From the NCBI RefSeq assembly GCF_900187965.1, contig NZ_FZNL01000010.1, forward strand, positions 62,001 to 126,000: a stretch of 64,000 nucleotides of DNA, given 5' to 3'. The stretch is from Flavobacterium sp. ov086 (lineage in GTDB: Bacteria > Bacteroidota > Bacteroidia > Flavobacteriales > Flavobacteriaceae). Shown piece by piece: positions 10,200-18,616 of the stretch. The notes under the pieces were generated by a model. The model had not been told where the DNA came from. It did no database searches and saw nothing but the letters and a program-made list of their open reading frames with translations. Positions within the stretch are counted from its first letter, which is position 1. The number at the start of each line of letters is the position of its first letter. The position numbers were made by a program, and so were the translations under genes.

Positions 10200-12488
10200 T
10201 TATCTAATTATCATTACTTTTTTGACTTTGGTTTCACTTCCATCCTGCGCCGAAATAAAAACCATATAAACTCCCGAAGCTACTTTATATCTTCCAAAAG
10301 CAGTTGTATCCCATTCTATCGTTCCACCGGTTGAAGTGGTTTCATAAACCAAATTACCTTCAATATCTGTGATTTTAACATTGGCTTTATCAATTAATCC
10401 GGCTACTTTCACAGTTCCTGAATAAGTTGGACGAACAGGATTTGGATAAATATATACATTGTTCAAATCTTCATTTGCCTGTGTTGCTATTCCTTTAAAA
10501 GCAATCATTCCTTTGTCTGTTGCAATAAAAACTTCACCACTCACACTATTAATTTTAATATCATTTATAGAATTACTCGGTAAAGGAGAATTATTTATAG
10601 TAAAATGATATTTTGTCTCCTGTCCATTTGGCGACACCATAAAAACCCCTGAATCAGCTGTACCAATCCATTTATTATTAGATCCATCTACCACAATCGA
10701 TGTAATAAACTGCTCGTAAAGTAATTCCTGAGGCAGATTGTCTTCCATTATAATAATTGGATTTGCTTTTAACTGACCTTCAGTTTGAAAACTACCAACA
10801 TTAGACAAAACTCTCAACCCTTTTATAGTCCCTATCCAAAGCTGATTTTTAGTATCAACCGCCACAGATCTAACATCTGTTGTTGGCAAATTTCCTGAAT
10901 CTGCACCTAAAGTTATTTTTTTGAACGTATTTGTACTTTCGTTAAAAGCAATCACGCCATCTCTATTAGTAGAAATCCATTTTGTATTATTCTTATCAAT
11001 AGCGATGTTTGAATAACTAACATCTTCTGCTTTCGCTAAAACTGCACTTGTAGCATAACTTTGCCACTGTCCATTGGTTTTTAAGACCTTTAAACCGTTG
11101 TTAACCCTACTATTGGTTATCCAAAGATTTCCGGATTTATCAAAAGCATTTCCATTAATCCTGACATCTATATAATCCGGTCCGGCATAAGTAATACTTT
11201 CCAGACCACTGTTTTTTTCATTATACAAAAAATTAGGCACATCATCTTCTATCTTTACTAAACCTGAAAAAAAAGAACTTGCATAAACCTGGTTTTCATT
11301 TTTAGGATTGATAAGAATCCGTGTTATCGATTTTGCATCATAAACTTCTGAATAAGGAATATTCAACCAACCCGAAGAAGTATTGTATCTGCTAACACCA
11401 TAAGTATCCAATGGATATGGATCATAAGAAGTATTATAATCACCATAAACCGTCCACAATACATTTGGAGAAACATCTAACGAAAAAATATTATTTCGAA
11501 TTGGTCCCGTTGGTGTATTTTCTGTAAAGGTCGAAATCCCTGCAAGTGTTGAGGAAAACAACCCTTTTTCTTTTGTTCCGATATAAATTAAATCGCCAAC
11601 AGCTGTTGCGCAACTAAAATTTAAATTATTGCTTAGAACCTGAGTATTTGTAATTTGACGACTCAAAATCATTTGATTATTATAAACGTAAACCGAATTT
11701 GGTATCGTAATAAACAAGTTATGATTCCTGGCTCTCATATCTGTAGAAGGTTGTGGAAGCTGTAAAAAACCAATAAATATATTAGAGTTAAACCGATGAA
11801 TATATCCCGCTGAATTTATAGCAATTAGTTCTGTATCTAAAGCTTCGACACTTGACCAATCTCCAGAATTCACAAGAAGCCATTGTTGGTAATCAACCAA
11901 ATTCGGATTTGTACTATCTGCTTTTCTAATTCCACTTGAAGTAGCTGCGTAGATGAATCCATTAAAAAAGGTAGTTTGTTTTACGCTAATTTCTGCGCCA
12001 TTATCTCCAATAAAATAAGTATCTCCAAATTGCGAAGTCGTTAAATTGAATTGTACTATTCCAAAATCGCACGAAACATAAAGCAAACCATTATGTTCCA
12101 TAAAATGATTAATTTTTTTAATGCTAGGCGATAATTGTTTATTAATTATATCGACTACTTTCAACATGCTTCCGTCGGTTTCATTGATTACAATCATCAA
12201 ACCATTTTCATAACCAACAATAGTTTTTTTGAATGTTTCACTATAATAAACCGCCGAAATAGTCTGACCGGAAAGTCCATCAACTGTCGTAGTTGTTTTG
12301 AGGAGATTTGTTGCTGAATTTTTAGAGAACAAAGCATTCTCTGACGCAGCAAAAACTGTTGTCGCAGATTCTGAGATATCTTTTATTTCGTTAAACGAAA
12401 AATAACCTTGCCAGGACAATTTACTTTGAGCGAAATTAAACTGAAACAGCAATAGAAATAAAATATACAGAAAGCTTCTCTTCATCAT
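10200..12488 (-). CDS. porZ: PorZ-like type IX secretion protein with propeller repeats and C-terminal sorting domain
   Basis: A 762-residue secreted protein with a signal peptide ending near FNFAQ. Most of the length is beta-propeller repeats of the two-component-regulator propeller kind (NKWIGTADSGVF, NQLWIGTIKGLRV, GNLWITNSRVNNG). The end is a T9SS type A-like domain (YPNPVRP near residue 680, ending KKVMIIR). In Porphyromonas gingivalis PorZ has two propellers plus an uncleaved sorting domain and delivers anionic LPS to the sortase. I assign PorZ from architecture, length and the recO neighbour. A different propeller-containing surface protein is possible. Confidence 0.72.
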   Translation of the reverse strand: MMKRSFLYILFLLLFQFNFAQSKLSWQGYFSFNEIKDISESATTVFAASENALFSKNSATNLLKTTTTVDGLSGQTISAVYYSETFKKTIVGYENGLMIVINETDGSMLKVVDIINKQLSPSIKKINHFMEHNGLLYVSCDFGIVQFNLTTSQFGDTYFIGDNGAEISVKQTTFFNGFIYAATSSGIRKADSTNPNLVDYQQWLLVNSGDWSSVEALDTELIAINSAGYIHRFNSNIFIGFLQLPQPSTDMRARNHNLFITIPNSVYVYNNQMILSRQITNTQVLSNNLNFSCATAVGDLIYIGTKEKGLFSSTLAGISTFTENTPTGPIRNNIFSLDVSPNVLWTVYGDYNTSYDPYPLDTYGVSRYNTSSGWLNIPYSEVYDAKSITRILINPKNENQVYASSFFSGLVKIEDDVPNFLYNEKNSGLESITYAGPDYIDVRINGNAFDKSGNLWITNSRVNNGLKVLKTNGQWQSYATSAVLAKAEDVSYSNIAIDKNNTKWISTNRDGVIAFNESTNTFKKITLGADSGNLPTTDVRSVAVDTKNQLWIGTIKGLRVLSNVGSFQTEGQLKANPIIIMEDNLPQELLYEQFITSIVVDGSNNKWIGTADSGVFMVSPNGQETKYHFTINNSPLPSNSINDIKINSVSGEVFIATDKGMIAFKGIATQANEDLNNVYIYPNPVRPTYSGTVKVAGLIDKANVKITDIEGNLVYETTSTGGTIEWDTTAFGRYKVASGVYMVFISAQDGSETKVKKVMIIR

Positions 12489-12506
12489 TTAATGTATTCG
12501 GATAGA

Positions 12507-12514
12507 CAAATATA
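12507..12514 (-). promoter_or_regulatory. promoter -7 box for porZ
   Basis: The minus strand reads TATATTTG, a consensus TAnnTTTG box, 19-26 bases before the porZ start. Confidence 0.55.
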
Positions 12515-12581
12515 CTACAAACGAAAGTATTTGATTTTTGTTCTTCTTTAAAATAAAAATCATTTTCTTTCCATATAGATT

Positions 12582-12645
12582 CGCCACGAATTCACGAATT
12601 ATTCTTTTCTTAAAGAGGAACAAAAATATTCGTGAATTCGTGGCG
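12582..12645. repeat. inverted repeat, GCCACGAATTCACGAAT family
   Basis: Perfect 18-base arms at 12582-12599 and 12628-12645, beginning CGCCACGAATT, with a 28-base loop. It lies between gdhA and porZ next to a separate gdhA terminator, so termination is probably not its main role. Related copies are at 26943-27041, 38337-38385 and the outer arms of 55917-56085. Confidence 0.8.
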
Positions 12646-12651
12646 GAAAAC

Positions 12652-12692
12652 AAAAAAAGCCTTCATCTTTCGTTTCCGATAGATGAAGGCTT
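12652..12692 (-). terminator. gdhA terminator
   Basis: Perfect 12-base stem AAGCCTTCATCT/AGATGAAGGCTT at 12657-12668 and 12681-12692. On the minus strand a run of T follows. Confidence 0.88.
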
Positions 12693-12711
12693 CTTAAAAT
12701 TTGATTTATTA

Positions 12712-14055
12712 TTACACTACACCTTGTGCAAGCATAGCATCGGCAACTTTAACAAATCCGGCAATGTTCGCTCCTTTTACGTAGTTTACATAACCATCTT
12801 CACCAGCACCATATTTTTTACATTGATTGTGAATTCCAACCATGATATCTTTTAATCTTAAATCAACTTCTTCACTTGTCCAGTTTAGACGAATTGAGTT
12901 TTGCGTCATTTCTAATCCGGATGCAGCAACTCCACCAGCGTTCGCCGCTTTTCCAGGAGCAAATAATACTTTATTATCTAAGAATAATTTAATTGCATCA
13001 AGAGTAGATGGCATATTTGCGGCTTCAGTTACACACAAAACACCATTATCTATAAGTTTTTTGGCATCATCACCGTTTAACTCATTTTGAGTTGCACATG
13101 GAATCGCAATATCAACTTTTACTTCCCATGGACTTTTTCCTTTATGGAAAACAGCGTTTGGATATTTATGAGTATAAACTTCAGCTCTGTTATCACCAGT
13201 TGCTCTCATTTCTACCATATGTTCAATTTTCTCACCAGAGATACCTTCTTCATCATAAATATAACCATCAGGTCCTGAAATAGTAACTAATTTCCCTCCT
13301 AGTTCATTTATTTTTAAAGCAACACCCCAAGCAACATTTCCAAATCCTGAAATTGCTACTCTTTTTCCTTTTATTTCATGTCCAATAGTACGTAACATTT
13401 GGTCCGTAAAATAAACAACTCCATATCCTGTAGCCTCAGGACGTATTAATGAACCTCCGTACGCAAGTCCTTTACCGGTTAAAACACCAGTAAATTCATT
13501 TCTGATTCTTTTATATTGACCAAATAAATATCCAATCTCTCTTGCACCAACACCAATATCTCCTGCAGGAACATCCAAGTCTGGACCAATATGACGGCAT
13601 AACTCAGTCATAAATGATTGACAAAAACGCATTATTTCTCCATCAGATTTCCCTTCCGGATCAAAATCAGATCCTCCTTTTCCACCACCCATCGGAAGTG
13701 TTGTAAGACTATTCTTAAAAACCTGCTCGAAAGCTAAAAATTTTAAAACTGATAAATTTACAGAATGATGAAATCTGATTCCGCCTTTGTACGGTCCAAT
13801 TGCAGAATTCATCTGAATTCTAAAACCTCTGTTTACAATTATCTCTCCTTTATCGTCCACCCACGGAACTCTAAATATTATAGAACGTTCTGGTTCAGCA
13901 ATTCTTAGAAGTAAATTTTTACCATCGTATTTTTTTCTTTCTGCAATAAATGGAATTACCGTTTCTGCAAACTCTCTAACGGCTTGAAGAAACTCAGGCT
14001 CGTTTGGATTCTTTGACTCTACAAGAGCCATAAACTCATTTATTTTTTGTTCCAT
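12712..14055 (-). CDS. gdhA: glutamate dehydrogenase, NADP-type
   Basis: Hexameric glutamate dehydrogenase making glutamate from 2-oxoglutarate and ammonia. At 447 residues it is the typical small form of NADP-dependent enzymes. The catalytic lysine lies in PMGGGKGGSDFDPEGKS near residues 121-137, and the nucleotide-binding glycine motif is SGFGNVAWG. The coenzyme call rests on overall resemblance to anabolic GdhA. The gene stands alone with its own promoter box, a possible operator and a strong terminator. Confidence 0.95.
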   Translation of the reverse strand: MEQKINEFMALVESKNPNEPEFLQAVREFAETVIPFIAERKKYDGKNLLLRIAEPERSIIFRVPWVDDKGEIIVNRGFRIQMNSAIGPYKGGIRFHHSVNLSVLKFLAFEQVFKNSLTTLPMGGGKGGSDFDPEGKSDGEIMRFCQSFMTELCRHIGPDLDVPAGDIGVGAREIGYLFGQYKRIRNEFTGVLTGKGLAYGGSLIRPEATGYGVVYFTDQMLRTIGHEIKGKRVAISGFGNVAWGVALKINELGGKLVTISGPDGYIYDEEGISGEKIEHMVEMRATGDNRAEVYTHKYPNAVFHKGKSPWEVKVDIAIPCATQNELNGDDAKKLIDNGVLCVTEAANMPSTLDAIKLFLDNKVLFAPGKAANAGGVAASGLEMTQNSIRLNWTSEEVDLRLKDIMVGIHNQCKKYGAGEDGYVNYVKGANIAGFVKVADAMLAQGVV

Positions 14056-14111
14056 TTTGAAATAAATTATTTTATTTTTTTGCTCAATTATGTATTCCGA
14101 AAATTTTTAGA

Positions 14112-14127
14112 GAAAACGTTTTCGTAA
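14112..14127. promoter_or_regulatory. palindromic operator candidate upstream of gdhA
   Basis: GAAAACGTTTTC (14112-14123) is a perfect palindrome continued by GTAA. The 15-base string AAAACGTTTTCGTAA also occurs upstream of pgi (49010-49024). It lies just downstream of the gdhA -7 box, where a bound repressor could block transcription. The shape suggests a LacI-family site. Confidence 0.5.
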
Positions 14128-14134
14128 TAACACA

Positions 14135-14142
14135 CAAAGATA
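14135..14142 (-). promoter_or_regulatory. promoter -7 box for gdhA
   Basis: The minus strand reads TATCTTTG, a consensus TAnnTTTG box, about 80 bases upstream of gdhA. Confidence 0.55.
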
Positions 14143-14304
14143 CAGTAAATTGTTATTTTTTTACATCTGGACTGTCGATTTGTTTATTTTTCAAACAATA
14201 ATTAAAATAACATTTACCCTTTTAAGTTTACATCAATTTAACATAGTTAAAGTTAGTAAATTAAGTATTTCATTACTTATTTTCTAATAGCCTAATTTAA
14301 TATT

Positions 14305-14333
14305 TTGAATCGACCATGTTTTTTATATATTTG
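14305..14333 (+). promoter_or_regulatory. promoter (TTG, 18-base spacer, TATATTTG)
   Basis: TTG at 14305-14307 and TATATTTG at 14326-14333 match the flavobacterial -33/-7 pair with an accepted spacing. The start site would fall near 14339, so the gene must begin at the ATG at 14357 and not at the TTG at 14336. Confidence 0.65.
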
Positions 14334-14356
14334 CCTTGATTAGAAAGCCCAAAACT

Positions 14357-15151
14357 ATGCTCAAACCAGTAATTATCACATTATTTGCCATCTTTGGCAT
14401 ACCTACTATTGCATTTGCCCAGTCCGATTTAGCACAAGAAGTAGGAATAGTATTCGGACCTGTAGTTTTTCAGTCTGACTACGGTCAAAGAAATAACTTT
14501 GACACAAACATCGGAAATACTGGCTTTGGAATCGGACTTGTCCATTTTTTAAATTTCTCAGCCAATAACAATAGAGAAAGTTTTTTTACAGAACACTTTA
14601 AAGTTAGATCCGAATTATCTTTTAACAAAACCAACTTAGAACATTTTGGTTATTGGGTAGAAAGAGAAAAATTCAAAAACCTTGTACAACACCTTAGAGC
14701 AATGCACGGCAGCTCAACCGTAGTAAACCTTGGAGCTCAATTGGAGTATTCACCGTTTATGAAAATTCATGATTTCGAAAATACAATAGGTGGCGTTAGC
14801 CCATATGTAAGTGTAGGATGTCAGGTGAGTTATTATTCGGCCAAAGTCGATTCCAGATTAGGTACTTTAGGACTTCCTGAAAATACTTTTCCAAAATATT
14901 TAACTCCTTCTGATGGCCGTCCATATGGTTTTTCTAGCGAAAGCGGTGTCGTAGCGTCGATAACAGCAGGTGTCGGAATTCACTACAAATTAACAAAAAT
15001 GAACGATCTGATGTTCGAAGCCCGTTATCAGGGATTCAGTTCTGATTGGATAGATGGTTTAAATCCTAACAAAGATCTTTATAAAGAAAACAAATCAAAC
15101 GATTCTCAAGTTTGGTTTAATGTAGGGTACATTATGTACTTAGAATATTAA
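14357..15151 (+). CDS. predicted outer-membrane beta-barrel protein of unknown function
   Basis: A 264-residue protein with a signal peptide ending near IAFAQ. Alternating hydrophobic strands with Gly and aromatic residues (VSPYVSVGCQVSYYSA, QVWFNVGYIMYLEY) fit an outer-membrane barrel. It resembles the THC0290_0291 family named in Flavobacteriaceae; that match is from memory. The frame is open from a TTG at 14336, but the promoter places the start at 14357. The gene is divergent from gdhA, and no function is known to me. Confidence 0.75.
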   Translation: MLKPVIITLFAIFGIPTIAFAQSDLAQEVGIVFGPVVFQSDYGQRNNFDTNIGNTGFGIGLVHFLNFSANNNRESFFTEHFKVRSELSFNKTNLEHFGYWVEREKFKNLVQHLRAMHGSSTVVNLGAQLEYSPFMKIHDFENTIGGVSPYVSVGCQVSYYSAKVDSRLGTLGLPENTFPKYLTPSDGRPYGFSSESGVVASITAGVGIHYKLTKMNDLMFEARYQGFSSDWIDGLNPNKDLYKENKSNDSQVWFNVGYIMYLEY

Positions 15152-15167
15152 AGAAATTCCAAAATAA

Positions 15168-15216
15168 AAAAAATCCCAAATTCCAAAATCATTAAGATTG
15201 GAGTTTGGGATTTTTT
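15168..15216. terminator. bidirectional terminator hairpin
   Basis: 19-base arms at 15168-15186 and 15198-15216, one mismatch, with A run before and T run after. It lies between convergent genes and can serve both. The arms use the words AATCCCAAATTCC, as do 4675-4740 and 30637-30677. Confidence 0.8.
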
Positions 15217-15232
15217 ATTTAGTGATTATTTT

Positions 15233-16375
15233 TTAAGCTAAAGCTTGCTCTAAATCTGCAATTAAATCTTCGGCATCTTCAATACCAACGCTCAATCGAA
15301 CTAAATCATCGGTAATACCAACTTCTGCTCTTTTATCTGCCGGAATAGAAGCGTGTGTCATCAATGCTGGATGATTTGCCAATGATTCAACTCCGCCAAG
15401 CGATTCTGCCAAAGTAAAAACTTTTAATTTCTCTAAAAATGCAATAGAATCTTCTTTCTTCCCAGATTTAAAAGTAAATGAAACCATCCCGCCAAAAGCT
15501 TTCATTTGCTTTTTAGCAATTTCATGAAACGGATGATTTTTTAAACCCGGATAATAAACTGTATTTATTTTTGGGTGATTACTCAAGAATTCAACCACTT
15601 TTTCTCCGTTTTCACAATGTCTTTGTACTCTTAACGAAAGTGTTTTGATTCCTCTTAAAACCAAGAAACTATCCATTGGTCCAAGAGTTGCTCCCGTTGC
15701 AAATTGCTGAAAATGCAATTGATCTCCTAGAGCCTCATCTTTAACAATTAAAGCTCCCGCAATAACATCAGAATGCCCACCAAGATATTTTGTAGCAGAG
15801 TGCATTACGATATCCGCTCCAAGATCAAGAGGTTTTTGCAAATATGGCGTTGCAAAAGTATTATCTACAGCAAACAAAATATTATTGGCTTTAGTAATTT
15901 TTGCTACTTCTGCAATATCTGCCAACTTCATCAACGGGTTTGTTGGTGTTTCTACCCAAACCAATTTTGTGTTTTCGTTGATTAATGATTTCAATTTTGC
16001 GATATCAGTCATATCAACAAAATGAAATTTAATTCCTGAATCTTTATAAATTCTGGAGAACATTCTATAAGTTCCTCCGTATAAATCATCCATTGCAATG
16101 ATTTCATCTCCAGCCTTAAACGATCTTAAAACACAATCTGTTGCTGCCAAGCCTGATGAAAAAGCCAATCCGCGAGTACCATTTTCAATACTTGCCAAAG
16201 CATTTTCTAAAGCTGTACGAGTTGGATTCGACGCTCTGCTATATTCATAATCCGCCAAAGGTTTCCCCGGACTCGTTTGAATAAATGTTGAAGTTTGATA
16301 CACCGGAGGCATAACCGCCCCTGTACTTGGGTCATGATGTTGACCACCATGTATTACTTTTGTATTGAATTTCAT
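15233..16375 (-). CDS. metB: cystathionine gamma-synthase-like PLP enzyme
   Basis: A trans-sulfuration enzyme of the Cys/Met metabolism PLP family, 380 residues. Signatures are YEYSRASNPTRTALE near residue 43, AFSSGLAA near 76 and the PLP lysine in SATKYLGGHSDV near 198. MetB makes cystathionine from an activated homoserine and cysteine. Cystathionine gamma-lyase and methionine gamma-lyase share these motifs, so the exact reaction is uncertain. It appears to be a single-gene unit with its own promoter box. Confidence 0.87.
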   Translation of the reverse strand: MKFNTKVIHGGQHHDPSTGAVMPPVYQTSTFIQTSPGKPLADYEYSRASNPTRTALENALASIENGTRGLAFSSGLAATDCVLRSFKAGDEIIAMDDLYGGTYRMFSRIYKDSGIKFHFVDMTDIAKLKSLINENTKLVWVETPTNPLMKLADIAEVAKITKANNILFAVDNTFATPYLQKPLDLGADIVMHSATKYLGGHSDVIAGALIVKDEALGDQLHFQQFATGATLGPMDSFLVLRGIKTLSLRVQRHCENGEKVVEFLSNHPKINTVYYPGLKNHPFHEIAKKQMKAFGGMVSFTFKSGKKEDSIAFLEKLKVFTLAESLGGVESLANHPALMTHASIPADKRAEVGITDDLVRLSVGIEDAEDLIADLEQALA

Positions 16376-16408
16376 ATAGTTATAAATTTTTAATACTTAA
16401 TTGTGGTA

Positions 16409-16416
16409 CAAATTTA
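16409..16416 (-). promoter_or_regulatory. promoter -7 box for metB
   Basis: The minus strand reads TAAATTTG (TAnnTTTG), 34-41 bases upstream of the metB start. Confidence 0.5.
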
Positions 16417-16450
16417 CCGTTTAATTTATTTTAATCCTGACACAACTTCT

Positions 16451-16458
16451 TACCTTTG
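16451..16458 (+). promoter_or_regulatory. promoter -7 box for the DUF4163/DUF3298 lipoprotein
   Basis: TACCTTTG matches TAnnTTTG, 23-30 bases before the ATG at 16481. Together with the metB box this makes a compact divergent promoter region. Confidence 0.5.
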
Positions 16459-16480
16459 TATATAATTAACACTTTTTGAT

Positions 16481-17224
16481 ATGAAACACTTAACTATTCT
16501 AGTCTTTTTGTTTTTAATCTTGACAAGTTGCAACAAAGGGCTTTCATTTGAAAATGAAACATTTGAAAAAGAATCTGCTATCCCTTGCAAAAGCGATTGT
16601 CCAAAAATCACCATCGATGTTCCCATCGCAAAAAATACACCGATAGTAAAAGACAGCATCAATAAAAAAGTTTTTGCAGTAATAAAAGAAATTGTCTATT
16701 TTGGAGAAGACCCGTCAAAAGCAAATGATTATAAAACATTGGCAGAATCTTTTATTACTTCATATGAAGAAATGCATAAAAAATTTCCAAGTGAAACTTT
16801 TGGCTGGGAAGGAAAAATAAAAGGCGATGTCGTATTTAATTCCGATCAGATTCTAAATATAAAAATTGATCATTATACCTTTACCGGTGGCGCTCATGGT
16901 TATCAGGGTTTCCGATCTTTACTATTCAATCCTAAAACAGGAAAAACCATTTTTAGCGATCAATTGTTTAAAAATGAAAAAGAATTTAAGGCTTTCGCCG
17001 AAAAAGAATTCAGAACAAAATACAATATCCCCACAAAAGCTAACATTAATGCAACAGGTTTAATGTTCGAAAACGACAAATTTCAATTGCCACAGAATAT
17101 TTTTTATACCGATGAAGGTTTGCTTTTATATTACAACTCTTATGAAGCAGCTTCGTATGCCGATGGCCCAAAAGAACTTTTATTTCCTTATGATAAAGTC
17201 AATAAATTTTTGAAATATCAATAA
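16481..17224 (+). CDS. DUF4163/DUF3298 (PdaC/RsiV-like) lipoprotein
   Basis: A 247-residue lipoprotein: the N-terminal hydrophobic stretch ends in the lipobox LTSC. The middle resembles DUF4163 and the C-terminal half DUF3298, the pair also found in the anti-sigma factor RsiV and the deacetylase PdaC. Visible motifs are YTFTGGAHGYQG near residue 131 and FYTDEGLLLYYNSYEAASYADG near the end. In RsiV this pair binds lysozyme. No sigma factor is adjacent, so a regulatory role is not indicated. Confidence 0.8.
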   Translation: MKHLTILVFLFLILTSCNKGLSFENETFEKESAIPCKSDCPKITIDVPIAKNTPIVKDSINKKVFAVIKEIVYFGEDPSKANDYKTLAESFITSYEEMHKKFPSETFGWEGKIKGDVVFNSDQILNIKIDHYTFTGGAHGYQGFRSLLFNPKTGKTIFSDQLFKNEKEFKAFAEKEFRTKYNIPTKANINATGLMFENDKFQLPQNIFYTDEGLLLYYNSYEAASYADGPKELLFPYDKVNKFLKYQ

Positions 17225-17286
17225 CTTTAATCTTAATGTGAAGTTATAATTCGGCTAAAGCCAAAAAACAAAAAAATCATCGAATT

Positions 17287-17306
17287 AGATGCACAGCTGT
17301 GCATCT
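17287..17306. repeat. 20-base perfect palindrome
   Basis: AGATGCACAGCTGTGCATCT reads the same on both strands. It lies between convergent genes and is not followed by a clear T run, so it is a weak terminator candidate. I recall similar palindromes in other Flavobacterium spacers, unchecked. Confidence 0.75.
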
Positions 17307-17350
17307 CCACAGAAAACCTTTGTCTCTTTGTTCCTATGAACCTTTGTACC

Positions 17351-18505
17351 TTATTTAGCCCCTTCCTGAAAATCATACTTCATCTTTCTTAAAATCCTTA
17401 ACGCTTCTTTAAACGACAAATAAATATTTCCAAATGGTTTCAGAAGTAATTTTGCATCAATCAGTTTTTGTTTTGCATCGTCAAAACCATTCAGATAACA
17501 AATCATAAAAGTTGAGGGAAGATTTTCCAAATCTTTTAATTCACGTTCTGATAAAGGAATTCCTTTTTGTAGTTTTTGCAATAATGCCATATTAGAATTA
17601 TAAATATGATAGAGCATTTTCCGATTGAATTCCGGAGGTTGAAAAAGCATTTCACGGTCAATTTTATAATATCCGTTGTCGAAAAAATGAATCGTTTGTT
17701 TCTCTAAAGGATAATAACTCGTTTTATCATTTAGCCCCAACGGAACATATTCGGTTATTGTAAAACTATCATCATCAAAAACTATCGTAACAACATCTTG
17801 GGCCGAATAAAAAAGTTTAATTTGTTCGTTGATTAACTCAATGTCAACACGAGATAAAAAGGTTACATCTCGGGATTTTTTAGGAACTCCCGCCCAGCAA
17901 ATCACAAACAATTCTTTAAAAACATAATATTTAGGCGACATATCTTTGTGCCTGAAATTCATAAAATCGATAACGCCGTCCAATGTATATTGAATGCTGT
18001 TTCTGGAACTATTTTCGATGCCGATTACAGTTTCTGTATTCTGATAGTTTTTTTCGATTTCACCTTCTTCTACAGGAATCGAATTACTGCCACGTCGTAC
18101 AAAAACACTATTAGCGATTATAGTATGAATTCCTTTTTTGAAATAGGAAATTTTACTTTTGGGTTTAATCGTTACCAATCCAATTACTTTATCTTTTGGA
18201 AGATTTGGAAACGGCACATTTTCATATTGAATCTTAGGCGGATTTTCCAGAAAAGCATTGACCAGATTTTGGATTCTACTATCGTCAAAAAAGTCATCAC
18301 CAACAATTTCGTTATCCTGATCTTCTACCCCAACCACTATATAAGAATTATTGGTTGGGTTTGAATTGGATAATGCGCAAATGTGTTTCAGAAATTTCCC
18401 TTTTCCTTCACGCGAATGTAAATTCAACTGCCTTTTTTTGTCATAAAAACTGCTCTCATCATTATGAGCCAGGAGATTTTTTATTAAAAGGCGCTTGTTG
18501 ATCAT
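17351..18505 (-). CDS. Schlafen AlbA_2-domain protein
   Basis: A 384-residue protein with an N-terminal AlbA_2 (divergent AAA_4) domain. The signature runs from DESSFYDKKRQLNLHSREGKGKFLKHICALSNS through YIVVGVEDQDNEIVGDD to VIGLVTIKPK. The domain is linked to nucleic-acid or nucleotide binding and occurs in predicted regulators and some defence genes. Residues after about 170 are not recognisable to me. The gene stands alone with no defence partner nearby, and the function is unknown. Confidence 0.75.
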   Translation of the reverse strand: MINKRLLIKNLLAHNDESSFYDKKRQLNLHSREGKGKFLKHICALSNSNPTNNSYIVVGVEDQDNEIVGDDFFDDSRIQNLVNAFLENPPKIQYENVPFPNLPKDKVIGLVTIKPKSKISYFKKGIHTIIANSVFVRRGSNSIPVEEGEIEKNYQNTETVIGIENSSRNSIQYTLDGVIDFMNFRHKDMSPKYYVFKELFVICWAGVPKKSRDVTFLSRVDIELINEQIKLFYSAQDVVTIVFDDDSFTITEYVPLGLNDKTSYYPLEKQTIHFFDNGYYKIDREMLFQPPEFNRKMLYHIYNSNMALLQKLQKGIPLSERELKDLENLPSTFMICYLNGFDDAKQKLIDAKLLLKPFGNIYLSFKEALRILRKMKYDFQEGAK

Positions 18506-18519
18506 CTTTTTAGACTTCT

Positions 18520-18613
18520 TAGATTTTTAGACTTCTTAGATTGTTGGACTATTTGATTTTCAGATTCTAAATTTAATCTAAAGATCTAACTTTCTAAGAA
18601 GTCTAACAATCTA
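18520..18613. repeat. inverted repeat of TAGACTTCTTAGA words
   Basis: 21-base arms at 18520-18540 and 18593-18613 with one mismatch. The arms and flanks consist of repeated TTAGATT/TTAGACTTC words, as at 10085-10130. It fills the space between the AlbA_2 gene and the SDR gene. Confidence 0.75.
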
Positions 18614-18616
18614 ATT

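Noticed and set aside
17948..18364. 138-codon plus-strand frame inside the AlbA_2 gene
   Set aside because: Antisense shadow; the AlbA_2 motifs are on the minus strand.
17351..18505. Defence system built on the AlbA_2 protein
   Set aside because: It stands alone between metabolic genes; no partner or island signs are present.
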